A DNA stretch of 64,000 nucleotides from an uncultured bacterium (GCA_937863685.1 CALMGM010000005.1:682001-746000), one strand, 5' to 3'. Positions 9,983 to 19,391 are shown, counted from the stretch's first letter. Numbers and translations are program-made. Notes: generated by a model from the letters alone, not told the origin.

Positions 9983-11689
9983 ATGCTTAAAAAACTCACC
10001 GTAAAAGATTACGCCCTGATAGACTCCCTGGAGGTCGAGTTCTCCCCGGGCCTCAACATCCTCACCGGAGAGACCGGGGCCGGCAAATCCATCCTGATCG
10101 GCGCCCTGGGCCTGGTGTTGGGCGAGCGGGCCGACACCGACAGCGTCCGCAGCGGCGCCAAGACCGCCATGGTGGAGGCCGAATTTTATATCAAAGGTCT
10201 TGACGCCGTAAAGAAGATCTTCGGCGTATTGGACCTCGACTGGTCCGATGAACTGCTGATCCGCCGTGAGATGTCCTCCTCCGGCAAGAGCCGGGCCTTT
10301 GTCAACGACAGCCCTGTCCCCCTGGCCAGCCTGAAGCGGATCGGCGATGCCGTGCTGGATATGCACGGCCAGCATGAGCATCAGTCACTGCTTTACGAAG
10401 ATCGGCATCTGGATTATCTGGACGGCTTTGCCAAGACCTGGCCGGAACGAACGGCTGTTGGCGAACTTTTCCAGCAATACCAGAAGATCAAGGCTGAACT
10501 GGAATCCTTACGAAACAAGGAGCAATTGACCAGGGAAAAATTAGATCTGTATAATTTCCAGATCAAAGAGATCGAATCAGCCTTGCTGGCCGAAGGCGAA
10601 GAAGAAGATCTGGAAAGCCAGCGGACAATTTTGGAGAATTCTGAAAAGCTTTTCTCTCTTTCTTCCCAGAGCTACCAGCTTTTATACCAGCAGGACGGTT
10701 CCATCACCGAGCAGTTCAGCGCTTTGGAGCGGTCGGTCGAGGAGATCGCCGGGATCGATTCCCGCATGGAGCCGGCATTGAGATCGATCTCATCGGTCAA
10801 TGACCAGATCGAGGAGGTCGCCCGGGATTTACGGAAATACCGGGACGGCATCTCTTTTGATCCCCAACGATTGGAGGAGATCCGCAACCGCCTTGACCTG
10901 ATAAGGACCCTCAAGAAAAAATACTCAGGCCGGGAGAACTCCATACCCGCCGTTTTGGACCATTACAAAAAGATCAAGGCCGAAGTGGATTCGGTGGAGC
11001 ACGGCGAGGAGAATATTAAAAAACTGGAGAACGACCTGGAAGCCAAACGGCAGGAGCTGGAAAAATCCTGTCTGGGACTATCGCAAAAGCGGCAGGCCGC
11101 CGCCAAAAAGATGGCCAAGGATGTGGTGACCCAGCTGAAGGACCTGGGAATGGAGAAGGCCGCCTTCAAGGTGGACGTGTCGCAGGATGAGAATGAGGCG
11201 GGAATAGTATACTCAAATAAAAAGAAATATAGGACCGAAAGCTCGGGGATTGATATCGTGAGGTTTTTGATATCCCCCAATCCCGGGGAGGATCTCAAGC
11301 CCCTGGCCAAGATCGCCTCCGGCGGCGAGATCTCCCGGGTGATGTTGGCGGTCAAGACCATTCTTTCGGAGGCCGATGCCGTCCCGGTGCTGGTGTTCGA
11401 CGAGATCGACGCCGGGATCGGCGGACGGATCGCCGAGGCGGTGGGAGTAAAACTCAAGGAGATCTCCTCGGCCCGGCAGGTGCTGTGCATCACCCATCTG
11501 CCGCAGATAGCCTCGCTGGCCAAAAGCCATTACCAGGTGAGCAAGGATGAGAAGAATGGCCGGACCACCACCTCGGTGAACGCCTTAAGCGAAAAAGAGA
11601 AGATCGAGGAGATCGCCCGGATGCTGGGCGGCAGCAAGATCACCGAGACCACGCTGAAGCATGCCCGGGAGATGATAGAGAAGGATTAG
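9983..11689 (+). CDS. recN: DNA repair protein RecN
   Basis: Walker A GETGAGKSILIGAL, LDMHGQHEHQSLL, ASGGEISRVMLAVK, VFDEIDAGIGG. Confidence 0.95.
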   Translation: MLKKLTVKDYALIDSLEVEFSPGLNILTGETGAGKSILIGALGLVLGERADTDSVRSGAKTAMVEAEFYIKGLDAVKKIFGVLDLDWSDELLIRREMSSSGKSRAFVNDSPVPLASLKRIGDAVLDMHGQHEHQSLLYEDRHLDYLDGFAKTWPERTAVGELFQQYQKIKAELESLRNKEQLTREKLDLYNFQIKEIESALLAEGEEEDLESQRTILENSEKLFSLSSQSYQLLYQQDGSITEQFSALERSVEEIAGIDSRMEPALRSISSVNDQIEEVARDLRKYRDGISFDPQRLEEIRNRLDLIRTLKKKYSGRENSIPAVLDHYKKIKAEVDSVEHGEENIKKLENDLEAKRQELEKSCLGLSQKRQAAAKKMAKDVVTQLKDLGMEKAAFKVDVSQDENEAGIVYSNKKKYRTESSGIDIVRFLISPNPGEDLKPLAKIASGGEISRVMLAVKTILSEADAVPVLVFDEIDAGIGGRIAEAVGVKLKEISSARQVLCITHLPQIASLAKSHYQVSKDEKNGRTTTSVNALSEKEKIEEIARMLGGSKITETTLKHAREMIEKD

Positions 11690-11698
11690 CCGCTTTAA

Positions 11699-11740
11699 GG
11701 TCGCAATTTGCGACCTCAAATGGAAATCACAAAATGTGAT
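11699..11740. repeat. Two consecutive palindromes after recN
   Basis: GGTCGCAA-T-TTGCGACC then ATCACA-AAA-TGTGAT. Confidence 0.85.
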
Positions 11741-11765
11741 AACCAAACATTTATTATTTTATTAC

Positions 11766-12233
11766 ATGGTTCATAAAAGACAAGATTTTAATTGTTTCGG
11801 CTGTTCAATACAAAACGGCGAGCACAAGTTTCCCGGGGGCTTTCTTTACAGCGGCAGGTATTTTAACATCGTCCAGGACCCCTGCATCCCCATCCCCGGC
11901 TTCCTGGTGGTCAATGCTAAAAGGCATATCGCCAGCATCGCTCAATTCACACCATCCGAGACCAAGGAATTTACGCAAATTGTTTATATTGCCCGAAAGG
12001 CCATGCTTGAAGCCCTGGGACTAAAAACCGCTTATCTGGTGCAGGAGGAAAGGTCATGTCACTTTCATCTGTGGATCCTTCCGGAATATGAATGGATGAA
12101 AAAATTCAAACCCGGCATTTCCTCCGCCAGAAAGATCATGAGATATGCAACGGAGCATCTGATAACCAAAAGAGATCAGGGCAACCTGGCAAAATCGATC
12201 CGTAAATTAAAGAAATATTTTAAGGACATATAA
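11766..12233 (+). CDS. HIT-like family protein
   Basis: CHFHLWILPEYEW and upstream YFNIVQDPCIPIPGFLVVNAKRHIAS pattern; upstream GTG 11736 is an alternative start. Confidence 0.65.
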   Translation: MVHKRQDFNCFGCSIQNGEHKFPGGFLYSGRYFNIVQDPCIPIPGFLVVNAKRHIASIAQFTPSETKEFTQIVYIARKAMLEALGLKTAYLVQEERSCHFHLWILPEYEWMKKFKPGISSARKIMRYATEHLITKRDQGNLAKSIRKLKKYFKDI

Positions 12234-12761
12234 ATGCTGCCCGAAAGGCTTTCCCGGGAAATAATATATCAGAGCAAATGGGTGAACCTTTACCGGGACC
12301 AGGTGCGGTTTCCCGACGGGCGCATCATTGACCAGCACCATGTCGTCAGTTTCAATACCGGCGCGGTCGGCGTGATCGTGGCCAATGATAATGATGAGCT
12401 CCTGCTGATAGAATCCTACCGCTATATCAGTCAGTCGATAGGCTGGGAGATACCGGCCGGCGGTATGGAAGAGGATGAGACGATAATGGATGCGGCGCTG
12501 CGCGAGGTCATGGAAGAAACCGGCCATAAGATCGAGGATGTCAGCAAGATATGTTCCTACCACCCATCCAACGGAAGCACTGACCAGGTTTTTAACATTG
12601 TCAAAGCCAGGGCCGTCGGGCATTCCCAGGGATTTGATGCCAACGAAGTAAAAAGCATCAAATGGTTTCCCAAGGCCGTTGTCCGCGAAATGATAAAGAA
12701 CAACGAGATCGCTGACGGAATGTCATTGACCGGTCTGCTCCTTTATTTTTTCAATGAATGA
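12234..12761 (+). CDS. NUDIX hydrolase (ADP-ribose pyrophosphatase-like)
   Basis: Nudix box GGMEEDETIMDAALREVMEETGH. Confidence 0.88.
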   Translation: MLPERLSREIIYQSKWVNLYRDQVRFPDGRIIDQHHVVSFNTGAVGVIVANDNDELLLIESYRYISQSIGWEIPAGGMEEDETIMDAALREVMEETGHKIEDVSKICSYHPSNGSTDQVFNIVKARAVGHSQGFDANEVKSIKWFPKAVVREMIKNNEIADGMSLTGLLLYFFNE

Positions 12762-13698
12762 GAATATCATGACCAGCGTCAAACCAGAGGTCACTCAGGA
12801 AAAAATATCAGCGCTGTTGAAAGAGACCTTCAATCAGCCGGTCCGGGAACTGACCCCGGTCCAGGGCGGGCTGGTCGCCCAGACGCTGTCGTTCAAGGCC
12901 GGGGATGGCACATACATCCTGCGGTTCATGTCCGGCAGCATGGAAGCCAGCTACCAGAAGGAAGCCTTCATATACCGGAACTTCGCATCCCCCGAGATCC
13001 CCATTCCTCCGGTCATCAAGACCGGAAAGTTAGATGACCTGTTCTATTGCATCTCCCGCAAGATGCCCGGCCGCGGATTGAAGTCAATGACCAATGACGA
13101 ATACCAACAGATCCTGCCCGGCCTGACCCAAACCCTGCACGCCATTCATAAATCCGACGTCGGCCGCTGGACGGGATACGGCTGGATCGGCGATGACGGC
13201 GCCGGGTTGTTCCCGTCCTGGAAGAGGTTCATCGTCCATGCCAACGAAGAGGAGCGCCCGGACGGATTCTTCGGCAAGTGGCATGTGCTTTTCGAGACCT
13301 CCTTCCTGGAGCGCGCCCGGTTCGATGAATACTACGGCCGGATGCTGCCATTGCTGGAAGCCTGCCCGGAGGACCGTTACCTGCTTCACGGCGGGTATGG
13401 GTATGATAACGTGCTGGCCCAGGACGGCAGGGTGACGGCGGTGCTGGACTGGGAGGCCATGTACGGCGATTTCGCCTATGACATCGCCTGGATAGATTTC
13501 TGGCCGCGCGGCATCGATCATGTTGAACTATTCCGCCGGCATTACGCCGAGAAGGGTATGCCCCTTGAAAACTACCGAGAACGGATAGCTTGCTACAAGC
13601 ATTACATGGGGCTGGACGCCATGAGGTTCTTTGCCAAGACCAACAACCGGGAGGCATACGATTACGTCTGCCAGATCCTGCAAAAACTGAAACCCTGA
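12754..13698 (+). CDS. Phosphotransferase of the APH fold
   Basis: LLHGGYGYDNVLAQDGRVTAVLDWEAMYGDFAYDIAW. Confidence 0.85.
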   Translation: MNENIMTSVKPEVTQEKISALLKETFNQPVRELTPVQGGLVAQTLSFKAGDGTYILRFMSGSMEASYQKEAFIYRNFASPEIPIPPVIKTGKLDDLFYCISRKMPGRGLKSMTNDEYQQILPGLTQTLHAIHKSDVGRWTGYGWIGDDGAGLFPSWKRFIVHANEEERPDGFFGKWHVLFETSFLERARFDEYYGRMLPLLEACPEDRYLLHGGYGYDNVLAQDGRVTAVLDWEAMYGDFAYDIAWIDFWPRGIDHVELFRRHYAEKGMPLENYRERIACYKHYMGLDAMRFFAKTNNREAYDYVCQILQKLKP

Positions 13699-13715
13699 AC
13701 CACCCGGATGCTGGA

Positions 13716-14729
13716 ATGAATGAATTGAAGATAAGAAAAATCAACTTGACCGGAAACGTGACCCACAATCTTTGTTTTCTTTCCCGGGATTTTGACCTGT
13801 CGTTTTATGTAAAATTCAGCTCCTTCACCGGAGAGGCGGGATTGCTTTTTAGGGCGGCTGACCAGAACCATGGACAAGCCATAAAGATCAGCAGGGACAG
13901 CATAACCTTTGTCGAGCATTTTTCGCCCAGCGGCGCCTCGGAACATAAAGAACAGGTGATAAAAAGCAATCTTCAGGTGAATCAGCGTTACAATATCCGG
14001 GTCCTGTTCGTCGGGTCCGAACTGAAAATATCCGTAGATAACCGGATATTATTCAGCAGTACGGTTTCGTCAAGCACCATAGGAAATATATATATATTTG
14101 GCGACCTGGCCGGAAAGGTAAATATTTACCAGATATCCATTTCCTCGCTAGACAAGCAGGCGGATATGGGAGACGCCGTCTTTGTCGACAAGTTCCAGGA
14201 TATCGGCAATTGGGAAATACTCAACGGCCGCTGGCAGGGCAGTTCCAACTGCCTGCGGGGAACTGCAGAGGGGAAAAACATCTATCTGCGGTTAAAGGAA
14301 AAAGTCCCCCAGTCCGGCGGCATATCTTTTTATCTAAAAAACGAAAATGATCTGCGGATGAACTATGGCTCCGGCATTCTGCTGCGATTTTCCCCCGAAA
14401 CCCAAAAAGGCGTTGCCGTCCATTGCTTCCCCAGCCACGGATATATCAGCCTTTACCCCGACTTTGATCTTTCGGTCTATAATGCCAGGACCGAGAGCTG
14501 TTATCCCGGCCTGGAGTTAAAGCACCATCTGCTGTTAAAGCCTAATAGCTGGCATTGCCTTCAGATAAAATTCACCAAAACCCAGTTCTGGACTTATTTT
14601 GACGATGTTTTGATCCACCAGAGCAACAACATCCCGTATCACGACGGCCAGCTTTTTTTGTGCGTCGGCGAACGAAACACCGCACAGTTCAGCGATTTCA
14701 GGCTCTACCGATCGGAAGAAACAGAATGA
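13716..14729 (+). CDS. Protein with two LamG/concanavalin-like beta-sandwich domains
   Basis: Start ATG 13716 after upstream stop; repeated FSGEAGLLFRA..., DVLIHQSNNIPYHDGQLFLCVG patterns. Confidence 0.5.
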   Translation: MNELKIRKINLTGNVTHNLCFLSRDFDLSFYVKFSSFTGEAGLLFRAADQNHGQAIKISRDSITFVEHFSPSGASEHKEQVIKSNLQVNQRYNIRVLFVGSELKISVDNRILFSSTVSSSTIGNIYIFGDLAGKVNIYQISISSLDKQADMGDAVFVDKFQDIGNWEILNGRWQGSSNCLRGTAEGKNIYLRLKEKVPQSGGISFYLKNENDLRMNYGSGILLRFSPETQKGVAVHCFPSHGYISLYPDFDLSVYNARTESCYPGLELKHHLLLKPNSWHCLQIKFTKTQFWTYFDDVLIHQSNNIPYHDGQLFLCVGERNTAQFSDFRLYRSEETE

Positions 14730-15244
14730 ATCTTCCCAACATCCTTTCCCTGTTGCGCATAGCCCTGATGCCGGCGGTACTGTTCTGCCTCAGGGAAGAA
14801 AAAACGATTCCGTTGCTGATACTGATGCTCCTGGCGGTGGCCACCGATTATTTTGACGGATTTTTGGCCCGGAAGCTGGGCAAGATATCGGAGCTGGGAA
14901 AGATTATTGATCCCCTGGCCGACAAGATCTGCCTGGACTCGATGGTCTTGGCCCTTTCCCTGTGGCGGGGTTTCCCCTGGTGGGCCACCGGACTGATAAT
15001 ATTGCGCGATGTCCTGATCCTGGCCGGCGGCCTGTTGGTGATCAAAAGGATGAAACAGATCCCGGTCTCCAACTGGCCGGGGAAATTTGCGGTCACTTTT
15101 CTTTCGGCCGCCATATTTTTCTATGTACTTAATTGGCAGCCATGGGGCCTGTATCTGCTGTATGTTTCTCTCTTGCTGATCCTGGTATCGGGGATTACGT
15201 ACCTCCAAACAATGCTCGAACATTCCAAAAAACATATCCTTTGA
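14726..15244 (+). CDS. pgsA: CDP-alcohol phosphatidyltransferase (PgsA-like)
   Basis: NLPNILSLLRIALMPAV and AVATDYFDGFLARKLGKISELGKIIDPLADK motif; ATGA overlap with upstream gene. Confidence 0.9.
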   Translation: MNLPNILSLLRIALMPAVLFCLREEKTIPLLILMLLAVATDYFDGFLARKLGKISELGKIIDPLADKICLDSMVLALSLWRGFPWWATGLIILRDVLILAGGLLVIKRMKQIPVSNWPGKFAVTFLSAAIFFYVLNWQPWGLYLLYVSLLLILVSGITYLQTMLEHSKKHIL

Positions 15245-15251
15245 TTTGTTC

Positions 15252-15327
15252 GTCATTCCCGCGAATGCGGGAATCCAGGAAATATTCTATAGATCAAAAC
15301 ATGGATTCCCATTTGCATGGGAATGAC
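15252..15327. repeat. Doublet of ATTCCC..GGGAAT palindromes in inverted orientation
   Basis: GTCATTCCCGC-GAAT-GCGGGAATCC and GGATTCCCAT-TTGC-ATGGGAATGAC. Confidence 0.9.
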
Positions 15328-15346
15328 AAAGGGAAAGGAACACCTT

Positions 15347-16450
15347 ATGCCCAGCAAAGTATACTTCGCCAATTTCCGGGAGACTGCCGAACGGAACATG
15401 TTTGACAAGATCGATCTCCTGCTGGACCAGCTGCCGCTGTCCTCGGCCTTCCAAAAGGGCGACCTGGTGGCGGTCAAGGTGCATTTCGGCGAGCGGGGCA
15501 ACACCGCCTTCATCCCCTCCTACTACGTCCGCCGGGTGGTAGACAAGATCAAGGAGTTTGGCGGCAAGCCATTCGTCACCGATGCCAACACCCTGTATGT
15601 AGGCACCCGCTCCAACTCGGTCGATCACCTGGAGACCGCCGCCATCCACGGCTTCACCCGCGACACCCTGGGCTGTCCGGTGCTGATAGCCGACGGCCTG
15701 CGGGGCGGCTCCTACGTGGAGGTCGAGGTGGACGGCAGACATTTCAAGAAGGTAAAGCTGGCCCACGATCTGGTCAAGGCCGACTCCATAATCTGCGTTA
15801 CCCATTTCAAGGGACACGAGCTGGCTGGCTTCGGCGGTTCGATCAAGAACCTGGGGATGGGCGGAGGGGCCCGGGGCGGCAAGCTGGCCATGCATTCCGA
15901 TGTGGCCCCCATCATCAAGGCCGAAAAGTGCATCGCCTGCGGCAAGTGCGCCGCCAATTGCCCGTCCGACGCCATCACAATAGACAAGTTCGCGGCTATT
16001 GACCCAAAAAAATGCATCGGCTGCGGCTCCTGCATCGTGGTCTGCCCCACCCACGCCTGCCGCAACGGCTGGGACAGCGGGGCCCAGAAGATGCAGGAGA
16101 AAATGGTGGAGCATCTGGCCGGGTTTGTGAAGCACAAAAAGGACCGGATCGCCTATCTTAATTTCATCATGAATGTCTCTCCGGCCTGCGACTGCTACGG
16201 CCACGCCGATCACGCCATAGTGCCGGACATCGGCATCTGCGCCTCGCTGGATCCGGTGGCCATTGACGCCGCCAGCAATGCCTTGGTGATGGCCGCGCCC
16301 GGGCATAGGGATTCGGAGCTGAAGAAGGCCCTGGAGCCAGGCAGCGATAAGTTCCGTGACATATATCCCGGCACGGACTGGAATGTGCAACTGGATCATG
16401 CTGAAAAAATGGGGCTGGGCAGCAAGAAATATGAGTTGGTGGCGATTTAA
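15347..16450 (+). CDS. DUF362 domain protein with 4Fe-4S ferredoxin domain
   Basis: VAVKVHFGERGNTAFIPSYYVRRVV; CIACGKCAANCP and CIGCGSCIVVCP clusters. Confidence 0.9.
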   Translation: MPSKVYFANFRETAERNMFDKIDLLLDQLPLSSAFQKGDLVAVKVHFGERGNTAFIPSYYVRRVVDKIKEFGGKPFVTDANTLYVGTRSNSVDHLETAAIHGFTRDTLGCPVLIADGLRGGSYVEVEVDGRHFKKVKLAHDLVKADSIICVTHFKGHELAGFGGSIKNLGMGGGARGGKLAMHSDVAPIIKAEKCIACGKCAANCPSDAITIDKFAAIDPKKCIGCGSCIVVCPTHACRNGWDSGAQKMQEKMVEHLAGFVKHKKDRIAYLNFIMNVSPACDCYGHADHAIVPDIGICASLDPVAIDAASNALVMAAPGHRDSELKKALEPGSDKFRDIYPGTDWNVQLDHAEKMGLGSKKYELVAI

Positions 16451-16495
16451 TAGTATCTATTGTTAACGATTTATACCAAAGGTTAGATTCTTCTC

Positions 16496-16907
16496 TGCCA
16501 TTTCTGTCCGGGCAGAAATGGCAAAAGACCCGCCGGGGGCGCAGGGCTTAACATTTATTTCACGGCTTATGTATCTAACGATGTTTTGGCGAGGATAGCA
16601 CACGCTACGAAGCATTTATTGATTTTGTATTGTTTTCGGCTGTCACTCGCACCGCGCCCCCGGACCCCATTTTGGGACGTGGAGTCCGCTTAGCTTAACC
16701 TGTAAATATTTACAGGTTAAGCTGGGTCTTAGGGGACGGCTACGGTCAGCGTTGCTGGTACATTAGCCGTAGTAATAATAAGAATGGCGGGTGAAAATTT
16801 TGCTATCCTTATTTATGCTAGTTTGCCGTCTCCTAAAACTTCTCTTTGGAGCTTTCTCTTAGTTATAAGAGAAAGCGGGAAGCCCTCATCCCGGTAAATT
16901 ATAATTT
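16496..16907. other. Highly structured non-coding region (candidate structured RNA or decayed structured element)
   Basis: At least eight inverted repeats, several nested; no plausible protein-coding ORF. Confidence 0.6.
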
Positions 16908-16931
16908 GAGTTATAAATCGCAGTAATTAAA

Positions 16932-17456
16932 GTGCAGTCCCGCATTCCCATACTAAAAACCGCCGGATTAATTCTGCGCACTCCCCGGCCCGAAGAGATG
17001 CTCTATATTAAAAAACTCTGGGCCGACCCTTTGACCATGGCCGAGGTGGGCGGACCCATTCATCTCACCGACGAACAGGCCCATAAATGGTACGCCCGGA
17101 TGGTCTCCCCAGGAAGCGAGACGGATAGGTATTTTCTAATATTCAATAATGATGACCAGCCGATGGGCGAGATCAGCTTTCATCGCTATGAGCAATCTAC
17201 TGGCACCGCCGAGTTCAACATCAAAATCGAACATTGCTATCGCGGCCAGGGCTATGCCAGCAAGGCCATTCCCCTGCTGCTCAGATATTTCTTCTTCGAT
17301 TTCGGGGGGAAAGTAATGTGCGACCCGGTGGCGTTGGACAACCGGCCCGGCCAGAAGGCCCTTGTCAAACTCGGCTTCAAAAAGGATGCTTCCCGCCGGA
17401 ATGTCTGCCTTTTAAGGATGACCAAAGAGGAATTCATTGATATCTACGGAGAATAA
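16932..17456 (+). CDS. GNAT family N-acetyltransferase (RimJ/RimL type)
   Basis: LILRTPRPEEM, EHCYRGQGYASKAIPLLLRYFF, DNRPGQKALVKLGFKK; GTG start uncertain. Confidence 0.85.
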   Translation: MQSRIPILKTAGLILRTPRPEEMLYIKKLWADPLTMAEVGGPIHLTDEQAHKWYARMVSPGSETDRYFLIFNNDDQPMGEISFHRYEQSTGTAEFNIKIEHCYRGQGYASKAIPLLLRYFFFDFGGKVMCDPVALDNRPGQKALVKLGFKKDASRRNVCLLRMTKEEFIDIYGE

Positions 17457-17475
17457 TTAATTCAAAGGAGCGATT

Positions 17476-18270
17476 ATGAAAAAAATCATTTTGCTGACCC
17501 TGCTTTTTGCCGCCGGCACTTCCCTGGCCCAACCCGGCTTCGATGAAGCCAAAGATCTCTGGGTCGACCGGGGAAACCCCGCCTCGCTGGAAAAGGCCAT
17601 TGCCGTCTACGAAAAGGCCTATCAGGCGGAGCCATCCTATCAGCTGGCGGAACGCCTGTCATACGCCTATTATTTCCTGGCCGATGCCTTCAAGGAAGGC
17701 GATGCCAAGGCGGATAATTATTACCAAGGCCATGAATGGGGCCTGATATCGCTCAAATACAACGGCGAATTCAAGAAACTGACCGAGGTGGACAAAAGAT
17801 CCATGGGCGACGCCGTCACGGTGCTGGGCAAGGAGTATGCCGGCGGGATATTCTGGACCGCCACCTGCATCGGAAAATGGGGAAAGATGAAGGGGATCTT
17901 CAAGACCGTCAAATCATCCAAGCAGGCCCGCAAGATGGTGGAGCATCTCTACACCCTGGACAAGACCTATTATTACGGCGGGCCGGCCCGCTGGCTGGGG
18001 GCCTATTTCGCTTTGGCGCCCGGCATGTTCGGCGGCGACATGAAGAAATCCAAGCAGATGTACGACGAGGCCCTGCAAATGGCGCCGGATTATTTCGCCA
18101 CCAGCGTGCTGATGGCCGAGAACTACGCCAGCAAGATCAAGGACCGCCAGCTGTACGACCAGCTGCTGGACAAGGTCCTATCCAGCCCGGCCGGCATCAT
18201 CCCTGAGATCGTTCCTGAGCAGACGGTGGAGCAGAAGAAGGCCCAAAAACTCAAGGAAGAGAAATTTTGA
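17476..18270 (+). CDS. TRAP transporter TatT component family protein
   Basis: Signal peptide; WTATCIGKWGKMKG, YYYGGPARWLGAYFALAPGMFGGDMKKSKQMYDEAL. Confidence 0.75.
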   Translation: MKKIILLTLLFAAGTSLAQPGFDEAKDLWVDRGNPASLEKAIAVYEKAYQAEPSYQLAERLSYAYYFLADAFKEGDAKADNYYQGHEWGLISLKYNGEFKKLTEVDKRSMGDAVTVLGKEYAGGIFWTATCIGKWGKMKGIFKTVKSSKQARKMVEHLYTLDKTYYYGGPARWLGAYFALAPGMFGGDMKKSKQMYDEALQMAPDYFATSVLMAENYASKIKDRQLYDQLLDKVLSSPAGIIPEIVPEQTVEQKKAQKLKEEKF

Positions 18271-19088
18271 TGGACGAAAAAGAGATCTTGGCCTGGGCCG
18301 AGGCCTCCGGGATTTCGGTGGAGCAGGCCAGGGAATACCTGAAGAAGCTGGAGCCGCTGGATAAAAAGGAAGATGACATCCTGCGGGAAGTTTTCTCCGG
18401 AGTGAACCGACCGGTATTGGAGCTCAGCGCCGGGCGCGGAGAGTTCACCCGCCAGCTGCTGGAGAAATACCTCAAGCCCGAAGGCAAGTTGTACACCACC
18501 GAAAGGCTGCCGGAGGTGGCCGAAAAGCTTGCCCAGGCGATACCCGATAAAAGGCTGGAAGTACTGGTCAGCGATTCCTCCACCCTTCCCCTGCCCGACG
18601 GCTCGGCCGGGCTGGTGATCTCCCGGGCCGCCCTGCACGATTTTGTCAGCGACGACGGCGACGTGGTCAAGGCCCTTGAGGATTGCGTCCGGGTGCTGGT
18701 TCCCGGCGGGACATTCGTGATATACGACAAGATCAAGGACGGCTACCAGGACGTTGAAACCGAATCGGCCGAGGGCCGGATGGAAAGAATGAACGTTGAA
18801 CTGGCTGCCTTGGAGGGCAAGGTCTGCTGGGGCCTGCATTTTCTGAAGGATTATGTTCGGCTGATGGAAGAAATGGGTTTTTCCGATATAAAGACGACTG
18901 TTCTGGAGATGCCGGACCAGCCGGGATACGTCAGATACATGACCGGCAACCTGAATGAGCGAAGGCCGGCCTATGTCAAGCGCTGGGGGGAAAAGGTAAA
19001 TGCTGTCCTTGACAGCCTGGCAGCCGATTTCCAGAAGACCCCGCCCAGGGCCCTTTCCATGGCCTTTGTCTGGGGAAAGAAGCTGTAA
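18270..19088 (+). CDS. Class I SAM-dependent methyltransferase
   Basis: VLELSAGRGEFTRQLLEKYL, LPLPDGSAGLVISRAALHDF. Confidence 0.75.
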   Translation: MDEKEILAWAEASGISVEQAREYLKKLEPLDKKEDDILREVFSGVNRPVLELSAGRGEFTRQLLEKYLKPEGKLYTTERLPEVAEKLAQAIPDKRLEVLVSDSSTLPLPDGSAGLVISRAALHDFVSDDGDVVKALEDCVRVLVPGGTFVIYDKIKDGYQDVETESAEGRMERMNVELAALEGKVCWGLHFLKDYVRLMEEMGFSDIKTTVLEMPDQPGYVRYMTGNLNERRPAYVKRWGEKVNAVLDSLAADFQKTPPRALSMAFVWGKKL

Positions 19089-19103
19089 GACACGGAGGAA
19101 TAA

Positions 19104-19385
19104 ATGTCCGAAATAAAGATATCCCATCCCTCTAAGGAAGATCTGGACAAGCTGGGGATCGACAACTGGTCCTCATGGGAATGCAATCCCTCGGAGTTCG
19201 ATTGGCACTACCCCGACCGGGAGACGGCCTATGTTTTCAAGGGCAAGGTGATGGTTACCACCAATGACGGAAAGAAGGTCGAGATCGGCCGAGGCGACCT
19301 GGTGGTGTTTCCCAAAGGCCTTAAATGTCACTGGCGGGTGTTAGAGCGGATCGAGAAGGTTTACAAGATGGGAAATTTATCCTGA
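19104..19385 (+). CDS. Cupin domain protein
   Basis: YPDRETAYVFKGKVMVTTNDGKKVEIGRGDLVVFPKGLKCHWRV. Confidence 0.8.
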   Translation: MSEIKISHPSKEDLDKLGIDNWSSWECNPSEFDWHYPDRETAYVFKGKVMVTTNDGKKVEIGRGDLVVFPKGLKCHWRVLERIEKVYKMGNLS

Positions 19386-19391
19386 CGGCGA

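Noticed and set aside
13229-13768. 179-aa minus-strand ORF
   Set aside because: Antisense to the APH-like gene; Arg/Pro-rich shadow ORF.
15287-16399. 370-aa minus-strand ORF
   Set aside because: Antisense to the DUF362/ferredoxin gene, whose motifs are unmistakable; no family resemblance.
16482-16722. attC-like motifs (GTTAGAT, ATCTAAC, GCTTAAC, GTTAAGC) suggesting an integron recombination site
   Set aside because: Motifs match RYYYAAC/GTTRRRY, but their order and spacing do not give a canonical attC, the 32-bp palindrome lacks attC asymmetry, and no integrase or cassette array is present.
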